Origin: Oasisia sp. SBJ-2009
Taxonomy: Eukaryota; Annelida; Polychaeta; Sabellida; Siboglinidae
Direction: 5' to 3'
DNA: 64,000 bases
Assembly (NCBI GenBank): GCA_964017155.1
Contig: OZ024866.1
Location: forward strand, 22,771,082-22,835,081
Part shown: one piece after another, positions 11,450 through 25,843 of the stretch
How positions within the stretch are numbered: position 1 is the stretch's first letter
Layout: every line of letters starts with the position of its first letter
Position numbers and translations under genes: made by a program
Notes under the pieces: model-generated
Told to the model about the DNA's origin: nothing
What the model saw: the letters and a program-made list of their open reading frames with translations, nothing else
Databases searched by the model: none

Positions 11450-12451
11450 GTATGTGTACGTTTCACTGCTTCAAACCAAAGATTTCCTATTGTGTATGAG
11501 GTATGTCTTCAGTACTACGCGCATTCCAGGAATACTTCAAAACGTAAAATGTATACTCTGATGATACATCAGAAAGATAACAAAGTCAACTATGAATAAA
11601 AATACGTGTGCATCACAACAAAATTTAATCCATTAATTCTTGTTACAGAGTGGTTAGATAGAATGAATGCTTTCAAAACACATCTCACTGAAGAAGACGA
11701 ATGGCTGAAATGTTATTGGAATGTTCTATGAAGATATATCATGACGTGAATTCAAGTATTGTCTCTCTTGAAAATGTGCGCGCAAATGAGATTTAGTGTA
11801 TAGCAAATCGTTTTTATTAGTGACAAAAAAGACAACCACTGAATAGAATATGAAATTACACACATCGAAAACAAACGTTGTGGACGTTGGGGACAAATGA
11901 ATATTTATTAATTTGCACGTTTTTCTGTTTTGTTGTGTGTATGTAAGCATGTTTAAGTATCTATGTTTTGTTTATTTGAGTGTAAGCGAGTGTGAAGAAA
12001 TGTGGGTTTTGGGACAGAAATGTGAGAGGCCATGTTTCTTTTAACGTTGATAACTCATTTCTTACTATGCATTTGAATATACTTGGTTTGTTTTTCTTTT
12101 CTCAAATGTATATACATATGTATTTTACTGTACGTGTGTATCTTTAACTTAAATGAATGTTTATTGTATAGATCACTAAATGTGATAAAGAAGGTATTTG
12201 GGTTGATGGGTGTCTGATCAGCGGCATTGTTTGTTTCTACGCACTAGAATTCCTTTGGTTTCTTTTTCTTTTCTGCTGTGCGTGGATACGTAAGTTAGCG
12301 TACGTCTTTAAGTGTCATAGTATACATATGTATATTGAGGTGAATTGGAGTGATTTCAGTTCTTTTACGATTGAAAGGAATATAAATTGTGTATACTCTA
12401 CCAACTGAACAGTTGGCGATACACCCGTTTGTTGTTACTTAGCAATTCCAG

Positions 12452-12622
12452 TTGACGGAGGATGGACAGCGTGGACAGATTGGGTGGCTTGTTCTGTGAC
12501 ATGTGGGACAGGGACCCAACAGAGAAGTCATGCGTGTACCAACCCACCGCCTTCAAATGGAGGTGTCATTTGTTCTGGCGCTCCAACTGAATCGCAACCA
12601 TGTGCAACAGCTCCTTGTCCAA
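12452..12622 (+). CDS. TSR exon 11, D type
   Basis: WTDW variant, short-class intron after it, leading into a C-type exon. Confidence 0.92.
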
Positions 12623-13625
12623 GTATGTGTACGTTTCACTGCTTCAAACCAAAGATTTCCTATTGTGTATGAGGTATGTCTTCAGTACTACGCGCATTCC
12701 AGGAATACTTCAAAACGTAAAATGTATACTCTGATGATACATCAGAAAGATAACAAAGTCAACTATGAATAAAAATACGTGTGCATCACAACACAATTTA
12801 ATCCATTAATTCTTGTTACAGAGTGGTTAGATAGAATGAATGCTTTCAAAACACATCTCACTGAAGAAGACGAATGGCTTAAATGTTATTGGAATGTTCT
12901 ATGAAGATATATCATGACGTGAATTCAAGTATTGTCTCTCTTGAAAATGTGCGCGCAAATGAGATTTAGTGTATAGCAAATCGTTTTTATTAGTGACAAA
13001 AAGGACAACCACTGAATAGAATATGAAATTACACACATCGAAAACAAACGTTGTGAACGTTAGGGGACAAATGAATATATATTAATTTGCACGTTTATCT
13101 GTTTTGTTGTGTGTATGTAAGTGTGTTTAAGTATCTATGTTTTGTTTATATGAGTGTAAGCGAGTGTGAAAGAGTGTGGGTTTTTGGACAGAAATGTGAG
13201 ATGCAATATTTGTGTTAACGTTGATTACTCATTTCTTACTATGCATTTGAATATACTTGGTTTGTTTTTCTTTTCTCAAATGTATATACATATGAATGTT
13301 ACTATACGTGTGTATCTTTACGTTAAATGAATGTTTGTTGTATGGATAGCTAAATGTGATAAAGAAGGTATTTGGGGTGATGGGTGTCTGAACAGCGGCA
13401 TTGTTTGTTTCTACGCACTAGAATTCCTTTGGTTTCTTTTTCTTTTCTGCTGTGCAGGGATACGTAAGTGTGCGTACGCCTTTAAGTGTCATAGTATACA
13501 TATGTATATTGAGGTGAATTGGACTGATTTCATTTCTTTTACGATTGATTGGAATATAAATTGTGCATACTCTACCAACTGAACAGTGGGCGATACACCC
13601 GTTTTTTGTTACTTTGCAATTCCAG

Positions 13626-13796
13626 TTGACGGAGGATGGACAGGGTGGACAGAGTGGCTGGCTTGTTCTGTGACATGTGGGACAGGGACCCAACAGAGAA
13701 GTCATGCGTGTACCAACCCACCGCCTTCAAATGGAGGTGTCATTTGTTCTGGCGCTCCAACTGAATCGCAACCATGTGCAACAGCTCCTTGTCCAA
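13626..13796 (+). CDS. TSR exon 12, C type
   Basis: WTGWTEWLAC variant with upstream TTTG. Exons 12 and 13 with their introns are near-identical 1,207-bp neighbours, so this is a very recent single-unit duplication. The upstream intron frame is open from 13586. Confidence 0.92.
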
Positions 13797-14832
13797 GTAT
13801 GTGTACGTTGAAAGGAACGTTTGTATATTGTTCACTGCTTCAAACAAAGATTTCCTATTGTGTATGAGGTATGTCTTCAGTACTACGCGCATTCCAGGAA
13901 TACTTCAAAACGCAAAATGTATACTCTGATGATATCTCAGAAAGATAACAATGTCATCAGAATTCTTAACAATGAAAATAAATACTTCTTCCTCACAACA
14001 CAATTTAATCCATTAATTCTTGATACCGAGTGGTTAGATAGAACGTACGCTTTCCAAACACATCTCACTGAAGACGACGAATGGCTGAAATGTTATTGGA
14101 ATGTTCTATGAAGATATATCGTGACGTGATTTCAAGTATTGTCTCTCTTGAAAATGTGCGCGCAAATGAGATTTAGTGTATAGCAAATCGTTTTTATTAG
14201 TGACAAAAAGGACAACCACTGAATAGAATATGAAATTACACACATCGAAAACAAACGTTGTGAACGTTAGGGGACAAATGAATATATATTAATTTGCACG
14301 TTTATCTGTTTTGTTGTGTGTATGTAAGTGTGTTTAAGTATCTATGTTTTGTTTATATGAGTGTAAGCGAGTGTGAAAGAGTGTGGGTTTTTGGACAGAA
14401 ATGTGAGATGCAATATTTGTGTTAACGTTGATTACTCATTTCTTACTATGCATTTGAATATACTTGTTTTGTTTTTCTTTTCTCAAATGTATATACATAT
14501 GAATGTTACTATACGTGTGTATCTTTACGTTAAATGAATGTTTGTTGTATGGATAGCTAAATGTGATAAAGAAGGTATTTGGGGTGATGGGTGTCTGAAC
14601 AGCGGCATTGTTTGTTTCTACGCACTAGAATTCCTTTGGTTTCTTTTTCTTTTCTGCTGTGCAGGGATACGTAAGTGTGCGTACGCCTTTAAGTGTCATA
14701 GTATACATATGTATATTGAGGTGAATTGGACTGATTTCATTTCTTTTACGATTGATTGGAATATAAATTGTGCATACTCTACCAACTGAACAGTGGGCGA
14801 TACACCCGTTTTTTGTTACTTTGCAATTCCAG

Positions 14833-15003
14833 TTGACGGAGGATGGACAGGGTGGACAGAGTGGCTGGCTTGTTCTGTGACATGTGGGACAGGGACCCAA
14901 CAGAGAAGTCATGCGTGTACCAACCCACCGCCTTCAAATGGAGGTGTCATTTGTTCTGGCGCTCCAACTGAATCGCAACCATGTGCAACAGCTCCTTGTC
15001 CAA
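14833..15003 (+). CDS. TSR exon 13, C type
   Basis: Twin of exon 12 at exactly 1,207 bp distance. The downstream intron begins with the AAACAAAGATTTCC variant (one base shorter than AAACCAAAG), also seen after exons 12, 15, 29, 34 and 37. Confidence 0.92.
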
Positions 15004-16039
15004 GTATGTGTACGTTGAAAGGAACGTTTGTATATTGTTCACTGCTTCAAACAAAGATTTCCTATTGTGTATGAGGTATGTCTTCAGTACTACGCGCATT
15101 CCAGGAATACTTCAAAACGCAAAATGTATACTCTGATGATATCTCAGAAAGATAACAATGTCATCAGAATTCTTAACAATGAAAATAAATACTTCTTCCT
15201 CACAACACAATTTAATCCATTAATTCTTGATACAGAGTGGTTAGATAGAACGTACGCTTTCCAAACACATCTCACTGAAGACGACGAATGGCTGAAATGT
15301 TATTGGAATGTTCTATGAAGATATATCGTGACGTGATTTCAAGTATTGTCTCTCTTGAAAATGTGCGCGCAAATGAGATTTAGTGTATAGCAAATCGTTT
15401 TTATTAGTGACAAAAAGGAAAACCATTGAATAGAATATGAAATTACACACATCGAAAACAAACGTTGTGGACGTCTCGGGACAAATGAATATTTATTAAT
15501 TTGCAAGTTTTTCTGTTTTGTTGTGTGTATGTAAGCATGTTTAAGTATCTATGTTTTGTTTATTTGAGTGTAAGCGAGTGTGAAGAAATGTGGGTTTTGG
15601 GACAGAAATGTGAGATGCAATGTTTCTGTTAACGTTGATTACTCATTTCTTACTATGCATTTGAATATACTTGGTTTGTTTTTCTTTTCTCAAATGTATG
15701 TACATATGTATGTCACTGTACGTGTGTATCTTTAACTTAAATGAATGTTTGTTGTATAGATAATTAAATGTGATAAAGAAGGTATTTGGGGTGATGGGTG
15801 TCTCAACAGCGGCATTGTTTGTTTCTACGCACTAGAATTCCTTTGGTTTCTTTTTCTTTTTTGCTGTGCGTGGATACGTAAGTTAGCGTACGTCTTTAAG
15901 TGTCATAGTATACATATGTATATTGAGGTGAATTGGAGTGATTTCAGTTCTTTTACGATTGAAAGGAATATAAATTGTGTATACTCTACCAACTGAACAG
16001 TTGGCGATACACCCGTTTTTTGTTACTTAGCAATTCCAG

Positions 16040-16210
16040 TTGACGGAGGATGGACAGCGTGGACAGATTGGGTGGCTTGTTCTGTGACATGTGGGACAGG
16101 GACCCAACAGAGAAGTCATGCGTGTACCAACCCACCGCCTTCAAATGGAGGTGTCATTTGTTCTGGCGCTCCAACTGAATCGCAACCATGTGCAACAGCT
16201 CCTTGTCCAA
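16040..16210 (+). CDS. TSR exon 14, D type
   Basis: WTDW variant with short-class intron. Exons 14-15 and the start of the exon 16 unit recur 16,884 bp downstream as exons 28-30. Confidence 0.92.
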
Positions 16211-17213
16211 GTATGTGTACGTTTCACTGCTTCAAACCAAAGATTTCCTATTGTGTATGAGGTATGTCTTCAGTACTACGCGCATTCCAGGAATACTTCA
16301 AAACGTAAAATGTATACTCTGATGATACATCAGAAAGATAACAAAGTCAACTATGAATAAAAATACGTGTGCATCACAACACAATTTAATCCATTAATTC
16401 TTGTTACAGAGTGATTAGATAGAATGAATGCTTTCAAAACACATCTCACTGAAGAAGACGAATGGCTGAAATGTTATTGGAATGTTCTATGAAGATATAT
16501 CATGACGTGAATTCAAGTATTGTCTCTCTTGAAAATGTGCGCGCAAATGAGATTTAGTGTATAGCAAATCGTTTTTATTAGTGACAAAAAGGACAACCAC
16601 TGAATAGAATATGAAATTACACACATCGAAAACAAACGTTGTGAACGTTAGGGGACAAATGAATATATATTAATTTGCACGTTTATCTGTTTTGTTGTGT
16701 GTATGTAAGTGTGTTTAAGTATCTATGTTTTGTTTATATGAGTGTAAGCGAGTGTGAAAGAGTGTGGGTTTTTGGACAGAAATGTGAGATGCAATATTTG
16801 TGTTAACGTTGATTACTCATTTCTTACTATGCATTTGAATATACTTGGTTTGTTTTTCTTTTCTCAAATGTATATACATATGAATGTTACTATACGTGTG
16901 TATCTTTACGTTAAATGAATGTTTGTTGTATGGATAGCTAAATGTGATAAAGAAGGTATTTGGGGTGATGGGTGTCTGAACAGCGGCATTGTTTGTTTCT
17001 ACGCACTAGAATTCCTTTGGTTTCTTTTTCTTTTCTGCTGTGCAGGGATACGTAAGTGTGCGTACGCCTTTAAGTGTCATAGAATACATATGTATATTGA
17101 GGTGAATTGGACTGATTTCATTTCTTTTACGATTGATTGGAATATAAATTGTGCATACTCTACCAACTGAACAGTGGGCGATACACCCGTTTTTTGTTAC
17201 TTTGCAATTCCAG

Positions 17214-17384
17214 TTGACGGAGGATGGACAGGGTGGACAGAGTGGCTGGCTTGTTCTGTGACATGTGGGACAGGGACCCAACAGAGAAGTCATGCGTGTA
17301 CCAACCCACCGCCTTCAAATGGGGGTGTCATTTGTTCTGGCGCTCCAACTGAATCGCAACCATGTGCAACAGCTCCTTGTCCAA
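17214..17384 (+). CDS. TSR exon 15, C type
   Basis: WTGWTEWLAC variant; silent GGG for GGA in the NGG motif. The downstream intron has the private CTTCGAAACGCAAAA string shared only with exons 29, 34 and 37, marking a common origin. Confidence 0.92.
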
Positions 17385-18420
17385 GTATGTGTACGTTGAA
17401 AGGAACGTTTGTATATTGTTCACTGCTTCAAACAAAGATTTCCTATTGTGTATGAGGTATGTCTTCAGTACTACGCGCATTCCAGGAATACTTCGAAACG
17501 CAAAATGTATACTCTGATGATATCTCAGAAAGATAACAATGTCATCAGAATTCTTAACAATGAAAATAAATACTTCTTCCTCACAACACAATTTAATCCA
17601 TTAATTCTTGATACCGAGTGGTTAGATAGAACGTACGCTTTCCAAACACATCTCACTGAAGACGACGAATGGCTGAAATGTTATTGGAATGTTCTATGAA
17701 GATATATCGTGACGTGATTTCAAGTATTGTCTCTCTTGAAAATGTGCGCGCAAATGAGATTTAGTGTATAGCAAATCGTTTTTATTAGTGACAAAAAGGA
17801 AAACCATTGAATAGAATATGAAATTACACACATCGAAAACAAACATTGTGGACGTCTCGGGACAAATGAATATTTATTAATTTGCAAGTTTTTCTGTTTT
17901 GTTGTGTGTATGTAAGCATGTTTAAGTATCTATGTTTTGTTTATTTGAGTGTAAGCGAGTGTGAAGAAATGTGGGTTTTGGGACAGAAATGTGAGATGCA
18001 ATGTTTCTGTTAACGTTGATTACTCATTTCTTACTATGCATTTGAATATACTTGGTTTGTTTTTCTTTTCTCAAATGTATGTACATATGTATGTTACTGT
18101 ACGTGTGTATCTTTAACTTAAATGAATGTTTGTTGTATAGATAATTAAATGTGATAAAGAAGGTATTTGGGTTGATGGGTGTCTGATCAGCGGCATTGTT
18201 TGTTTCTACGCACTAGAATTCCTTTGGTTTCTTTTTCTTTTCTGCTGTGCGTGGATACGTAAGTTAGCGTACGTCTTTAAGTGTCATAGTATACATATGT
18301 ATATTGAGGTGAATGGGACTGATTTCATTTCTTTTACGATTGATTGGAATATAAATTGTGTATACTCTACCAATTGAACAGTTGGCGATACACCCGTTTG
18401 TTGTTACTTAGCTATTCCAG

Positions 18421-18591
18421 TTGACGGAGGATGGACAGCGTGGACAGAGTGGGTGGCTTGTTCTGTGACATGTGGGACAGGGACCCAACAGAGAAGTCAT
18501 GCGTGTACCAACCCACCGCCTTCAAATGGAGGTGTCATTTGTTCTGGCGCTCCAACTGAATCGCAACCATGTGCAACAGCTCCTTGTCCAA
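18421..18591 (+). CDS. TSR exon 16, A type
   Basis: Consensus protein. The upstream intron carries ACCAATTGAACAG (T for C), shared with the introns before exons 30, 35 and 38. Confidence 0.92.
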
Positions 18592-19627
18592 GTATGTGTA
18601 CGTTGAAAGGAACGTTTGTATATTGTTCACTGCTTCAAACCAAAGATTTCCTTTTGTGTATGAGGTATGTCTTCAGTACTACGCGCATTCCAGGAATACT
18701 TCAAAACGTAAAATGTATACTCTGATGATATATCAGAAAGATAACAAAGTCAACAGAATTCTTAACTAAGAATAAAAATACTTGTGCCTCACAACACAAT
18801 TGAATCCTTTAATTCTTCATACAGAGTGGTTAGATAGAACGTACGCTTTCCAAACACATCTCACTGAAGACGACGAATGGCTGAAATGTTATTGGAATGT
18901 TCTATGAAGATATATCGTGACGTGATTTCAAGTATTGTCTCTCTTAAAAATGTGCGCGCAAATGAGATTTAGTGTACAGCAAATCGTTTTTATTAGTGAC
19001 AAAAATGAAAACCATTGAATAGAATATGAAATTACAGACATCGAAAACAAACGTTGTGGACGTTGGGGACAAATGAATATTTATTAATTTGCACGTTTTT
19101 CTGATTTGTTGTGTGTATGTAAGAGTGTTTAAGTATCTATGTTTTGTTTATTTGAGTGTAAGCGAGTGCGAAGGAGTGTGGGTTTTTGGACGGAAATGTG
19201 AGATGCCATGTTTCTGTTAACGTTGATTACTCATTTCTTACTATGCATTTGAATATACTTGGTTTGTTGTTCTTTTCTCAAAAGTATATACATATGTATG
19301 TTACTGTACGTGTGTATCTTTACGTTAAATGAATGTTTGTTGTATAGATAATTAAATGTGATAAAGAAGGTATTTGGGTTGATGGGTGTCTGATCAGCGG
19401 CATTGTTTGTTTCTACGCACTAGAATTCCTATGGTTTCTTTTTCTTTTCTGCTGTGCGTGGATACGTAAGTTAGCGTACGTCTTTAAGTGTCATAGTATA
19501 CATATGTATATTGAGGTGAATGGGACTGATTTCATTTCTTTTACGATTGATTGGAATATAAATTGTGTATACTCTACCAACTGAACAGTTGGCGATACAC
19601 CCGTTTGTTGTTACTTAGCAATTCCAG

Positions 19628-19798
19628 TTGACGGAGGATGGACAGCGTGGACAGAGTGGGTGGCTTGTTCTGTGACATGTGGGACAGGGACCCAACAGAG
19701 AAGTCATGCGTGTACCAACCCACCGCCTTCAAATGGAGGTGTCATTTGTTCTGGCGCTCCAACTGAATCGCAACCATGTGCAACAGCTCCTTGTCCAA
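19628..19798 (+). CDS. TSR exon 17, A type
   Basis: Consensus protein with ACATTG after the donor. Exons 17 and 18 are near-identical 1,207-bp twins. Confidence 0.92.
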
Positions 19799-20834
19799 GT
19801 ATGTGTACATTGAAAGGAACGTTTGTATATTGTTCACTGCTTCAAACCAAAGATTTCCTATTGTGTATGAGGTATGTCTTCAGTACTACGCGCATTCCAG
19901 GAATACTTCAAAACGTAAAGTGTATACTCTGATTATATCTCAGAAAGATAACAATGCCATCAGAATTCTTAACTATGAATAAAAATACGTGTGCCTCACA
20001 ACACAATTTAATCCATTAATTCTTGATACAGAGTGGTTAGATAGAACGTACGCTTTCCAAACACATCTCACTGAAGACGACGAATGGCTGAAATGTTATT
20101 GGAATGTTCTATGAAGATATATCGTGACGTGATTTCAAGTATTGTCTCTCTTAAAAATGTGCGCGCAAATGAGATTTAGTGTACAGCAAATCGTTTTTAT
20201 TAGTGACAAAAATGAAAACCATTGAATAGAATATGAAATTACAGACATCGAAAACAAACGTTGTGGACGTTGGGGACAAATGAATATTTATTAATTTGCA
20301 CGTTTTTCTGATTTGTTGTGTGTATGTAAGAGTGTTTAAGTATCTATGTTTTGTTTATTTGAATGTAAGCGAGTGCGAAGGAGTGTGGGTTTTTGGACGG
20401 AAATGTGAGATGCCATGTTTCTGTTAACGTTGATTACTCATTTCTTACTATGCATTTGAATATACTTGGTTTGTTGTTCTTTTCTCAAAAGTATATACAT
20501 ATGTATGTTACTGTACGTGTGTATCTTTACGTTAAATGAATGTTTGTTGTATAGATAATTAAATGTGATAAAGAAGGTATTTGGGTTGATGGGTGTCTGA
20601 TCAGCGGCATTGTTTGTTTCTACGCACTAGAATTCCTATGGTTTCTTTTTCTTTTCTGCTGTGCGTGGATACGTAAGTTAGCGTACGTCTTTAAGTGTCA
20701 TAGTATACATATGTATATTGAGGTGAATGGGACTGATTTCATTTCTTTTACGATTGATTGGAATATAAATTGTGTATACTCTACCAACTGAACAGTTGGC
20801 GATACACCCGTTTGTTGTTACTTAGCAATTCCAG

Positions 20835-21005
20835 TTGACGGAGGATGGACAGCGTGGACAGAGTGGGTGGCTTGTTCTGTGACATGTGGGACAGGGACCC
20901 AACAGAGAAGTCATGCGTGTACCAACCCACCGCCTTCAAATGGAGGTGTCATTTGTTCTGGCGCTCCAACTGAATCGCAACCATGTGCAACAGCTCCTTG
21001 TCCAA
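20835..21005 (+). CDS. TSR exon 18, A type
   Basis: Twin of exon 17. Its downstream intron has ATAGGAATGTTCCATG, also seen after exons 27 and 32. Confidence 0.92.
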
Positions 21006-22043
21006 GTATGTGTACATTGAAAGGAACGTTTGTATATTGTTCACTGCTTCAAACCAAAGATTTCCTATTGTGTATGAGGTATGTCTTCAGTACTACGCGC
21101 ATTCCAGGAATACTTCAAAACGTAAAGTGTATACTCTGATTATATCTCAGAAAGATAACAATGCCATCAGAATTCTTAACTATGAATAAAAATACGTGTG
21201 CCTCACAACACAATTTAATCCATTAATTCTTGATACAGAGTGGTTAGATAGAACGTACGCTTTCCAAACACATCTCACTGAAGACGACGAATGGCTGAAA
21301 TGTTATAGGAATGTTCCATGAAGATATATCGTGACGTGATTTCAAGTATTGTCTGTCTTGAAAATGTGCGCGCAAATGAGATTTAGTGTATAGCAAATCG
21401 TTTTTATTAGTGACAAAAAGGAAAACCATTGAATAGAATATGAAATTACACACATCGAAAACAAACGTTGTGGACGTCTCGGGACAAATGAATATTTATT
21501 AATTTGCACGTTTTTCTGTTTTGTTGTGTGTATGTAAGCATGTTTAAGTATCTATGTTTTGTTTATTTGAGTGTAAGCGAGTGTGAAGAAATGTGGGTTT
21601 TGGGACAGAAATGTGAGATGCAATGTTTCTGTTAACGTTGATTACTCATTTCTTAATATGCATTTGCATGTACTTGGTTTGTTTTGCTTTCCTCAAATGT
21701 ATATACATATGTATGTTACTGTACGTGTGTATCTTTACGTTAAATGAATGTTTGTTTCATAGATTAACTAAATGTGATAAAGAAGGTATTTGGGTTGATG
21801 GGTGTTTGATCAGCGGCATTGTTTGTTTCTACGCACTAGAATTCCTTTGGTTTCTTTTTCTTTTCTGCTGTGCGTGGATACGTAAGTTAGCGTACGTCTT
21901 TAAGTGTCATAGTATACATATGTATATTGAGGTGAATTGGAGTGATTTCAGTTCTTTTACGATTGAAAGGAATATAAATTGTGTATACTCTACCAACTGA
22001 ACAGTTGGCGATACACCCGTTTGTTGTTACTTAGCAATTCCAG

Positions 22044-22214
22044 TTGACGGAGGATGGACAGCGTGGACAGATTGGGTGGCTTGTTCTGTGACATGTGGGA
22101 CAGGGACCCAACAGAGAAGTCATGCGTGTACCAACCCACCGCCTTCAAATGGAGGTGTCATTTGTTCTGGCGCTCCAACTGAATCGCAACCATGTGCAAC
22201 AGCTCCTTGTCCAA
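22044..22214 (+). CDS. TSR exon 19, D-type exon with long intron
   Basis: WTDW variant, but followed by a full-length A-type intron instead of the short one. This makes it a recombinant between D and A units with the exchange inside or just after the exon. Confidence 0.91.
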
Positions 22215-23250
22215 GTATGTGTACGTTGAAAGGAACGTTTGTATATTGTTCACTGCTTCAAACCAAAGATTTCCTATTGTGTATGAGGTATGTCTTCAGT
22301 ACTACGCGCATTCCAAGAATACTTCAAAACGTAAAATGTATACTCTGATGATATATCAGAAAGATAACAAAGTCAACATAATTCTTAACTAAGAATAAAA
22401 ATACTTGTGCCTCACAACACAATTGAATCCTTTAATTCTTCATACAGAGTGGTTAGATAGAACGTACGCTTTCCAAACACATCTCACTGAAGACGACGAA
22501 TGGCTGAAATGTTATTGGAATGTTCTATGAAGATATATCGTGACGTGATTTCAAGTATTGTCTCTCTTAAAAATGTGCGCGCAAATGAGATTTAGTGTAC
22601 AGCAAATCGTTTTTATTAGTGACAAAAAGGAAAACCATTGAATAGAATATGAAATTACAGACATCGAAAACATACGTTGTGGACGTTGGGGACAAATGAA
22701 TATTTATTAATTTGCACGTTTTTCTGATTTGTTGTGTGTATGTAAGAGTGTTTAAGTATCTATGTTTTGTTTATTTGAGTGTAAGCGAGTGCGAAGGAGT
22801 GTGGGTTTTTGGACGGAAATGTGAGAGGCCATCTTTCTGTTAACGTTGATTACTCATTTCTTACTATGCATTTGAATATACTTGGTTTGTTGTTCTTTTC
22901 TCAAAAGTATATACATATGTATGTTACTGTACGTGTGTATCTTTACGTTAAATGAATGTTTGTTGTATAGATAATTAAATGTGATAAAGAAGGTATTTGG
23001 GTTGATTGGTGTCTGATCAGCGGCATTGTTTGTTTCTACGCACTAGAATTCCTTTGGTTTCTTTTTCTTTTCTGCTGTGCGTGGATACGTAAGTTAGCGT
23101 ACGTCTTTAAGTGTCATAGTATACATATGTATATTGAGGTGAATGGGACTGATTTCATTTCTTTTACGATTGATTGGAATATAAATTGTGTATACTCTAC
23201 CAACTGAACAGTTGGCGATACACCGGTTTGTTGTTACTTAGCAATTCCAG

Positions 23251-23421
23251 TTGACGGAGGATGGACAGCGTGGACAGAGTGGGTGGCTTGTTCTGTGACA
23301 TGTGGGACAGGGACCCAACAGAGAAGTCATGCGTGTACCAACCCACCGCCTTCAAATGGAGGTGTCATTTGTTCTGGCGCTCCAACTGAATCGCAACCAT
23401 GTGCACCAGCTCCTTGTCCAA
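23251..23421 (+). CDS. TSR exon 20, A-type variant
   Basis: CAPAPC replaces CATAPC (ACA to CCA). The downstream intron has CTTCAAAAGATAAAATG, shared with exons 30, 35 and 38, and leads into the B-type block. Confidence 0.91.
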
Positions 23422-24465
23422 GTATGTGTACGTTGAAAGGAACGTTTGTATATTGTTCACTGCTTCAAACCAAAGATTTCCTATTGTGTATGAGGTATGT
23501 CTTCAGTACTACGCGCATTCCAGGAATACTTCAAAAGATAAAATGTATACTCTGATGATATCTCAGAGAGATAACAATGTCATCAGAATTCTTAACTATG
23601 AAGAAAAATACTTGTGCCTCACAACACAATTTAATCCATTAATTCTTGATACAGAGTGGTTAGATAGAACGTACGCTTTCCAAACACATCTCACTGAAGA
23701 CGACGAATGGCTGAAGTGTTATTGGAATGTTCTATGAAGATATATCGTGACGTGAACTCAAGTATTGTCTCTCTTGAAAATGTGCGCGCAAGTGAGATTT
23801 AGTGTATAGCAAATCGTTTTCATTAGTGACAAAAAGGAAAACCATTGAATAGAATATGAAATTACACACATCGAAAACAAACGTTGTGGACGTTTGGGGA
23901 CAAATGAATATTAATTAACTTGCACGTTTTTCTGTTTTGTTGTGTGTATGTAAGAGTGTTTAAGTATTTATGTTTTGTTTATTTGAGTGTAAGCGAGTGT
24001 GAAGGAGTGTGGGTTTTTGAACAGAAATGTGTGGGAGGCAATGTTTCTGTTAACGTTGATTACTCATTTCTTACTATGCATTTGAATGTACTTGGTTTGT
24101 TTTTCTTTTCTCAAATGTATATACATATGTATGTTACTGTACGTGGGTATCTTTACGTTAATTGAATGTGTGTTGTATAGATCACTAAATGTGATAAAGA
24201 AGGTATTTGGTTTGATTGGTGTCTGATCAGCGTCATTTTTTGTTTCTACGCACTAGAATCCCTTTGGTTTCTTTTTTTTTACTTTTCTGCTGTACGTGGA
24301 TACGTAAGTTTGCGTACGTTTTTAAGTGTCAAAGCATACATATGTATATTGAGGTGAATTGGACTGATTTCAGTTCTTTTACGAAGGATAGGAATATAAA
24401 TTGTGTACACTCTACCAACGGAACAGTTGGCGATACACCGGTTTGTTGTTACTTAGCAATTCCAG

Positions 24466-24636
24466 TTGACGGAGGATGGACAGCGTGGACAGAGTGGGTG
24501 GCGTGTTCTGTGTCATGTGGCACAGGGACCCAACAGAGAAGTCATGCGTGTACCAACCCACCGCCTTCAAATGGAGGTGTCATTTGTTCTGGCGCTCCAA
24601 CTGAATCGCGACCATGTGCAACAGCTCCTTGTCCAA
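24466..24636 (+). CDS. TSR exon 21, B type
   Basis: CSVSCGTG and SRPC replace CSVTCGTG and SQPC, and the donor is the stronger GTAAGT. The O-fucose acceptor is Ser rather than Thr, still within consensus. The upstream intron frame is open from 24216 because the usual TGA is GGA. Confidence 0.92.
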
Positions 24637-25672
24637 GTAAGTGTACGTTGAAAGGAACGTTTGTATATTGTTCACTGCTTCAAACCAAAGTTGTTCTATT
24701 GTGTATGAGGTATGTCTTCAGTAATACGCGCATTCCAGGAATACTTCAAAACGTAAAATGTGTACTCTGATGATATCTCAGAAAGATAACAATGTCATCA
24801 GAATTCTTAACTATGAATAAAATCACGTGTGCATCACAACACAATTTAATCCATTAATTCTTGTTACAGAGTGGTTAGATAGAATGTAAACTTTCCAAAC
24901 ACATCTCAATGAAGAAGACGAATGGCTGAAATGTTATTGGAATGTTCTATGAAGATATATCGTGACGTGAATTCAAGTATTGTCTCTCTTGAAAATGTGC
25001 GCGCAAGTGAGATTTAGTGTATAGCAAATCGTTTTTATTAGTGACAAAAAGGAAAACCATTGAACAGAATATGAAATTACACACATCGAAAACAAACGTT
25101 GTGGACGTTTGGGGACAAATGAATATTTATTAACTTGCACGTCTATCTTTTTTGTTGTGTGTATGTAAGAGTGTTTAAGTATCTATGTTTTGTTTATTTG
25201 AGTGTAAGCGAGTGTGAAGGGGTGTGGGTTTTTGGACAGAAATGTGAGAGGCAATAATTGTGTTAACGTTGATAACTCATTTCTTACTATGCATTTGAAT
25301 ATACTTGGTTTGTTTTTCTTTTCTCAAATGTATATACATATGTATTTACTGTACGTGTGTATCTTTAACTTAAATGAATGTTTGTTGTATAGATAACTAA
25401 ATGTGATAAAGAAGGTATTTGGGTTGATGGGTGTCTGATCAGCGGCATTGTTTGTTTCTACGCACTAGAATTCCTTTGGTTTCTTTTTCTTTTCTGCTGT
25501 GCGTGGATACGTAAGTTAGCGTACGTCTTTAAGTGTCATAGTATACATATGTATATTGAGGTGAATTGGAGTGATTTCAATTCTTTTACGATTGAAAGGA
25601 ATATAAATTGTGTATACTCTACCAACTGAACAGTTGGCGATACACCGGTTTGTTGTTACTTAGCAATTCCAG

Positions 25673-25843
25673 TTGACGGAGGATGGACAGCGTGGACAGA
25701 GTGGGTGGCGTGTTCTGTGTCATGTGGCACAGGGACCCAACAAAGAAGTCATGCGTGTACCAACCCACCGCCTTCAAATGGAGGTGTCATTTGTTCTGGC
25801 GCTCCAACTGAATCGCGACCATGTGCAACAGCTCCTTGTCCAA
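25673..25843 (+). CDS. TSR exon 22, B type
   Basis: B-type protein with silent CAA in QQR and GTAAGT donor. Followed by GTACTTTGAAAGCA, a variant shared with exons 25 and 42. Confidence 0.92.
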
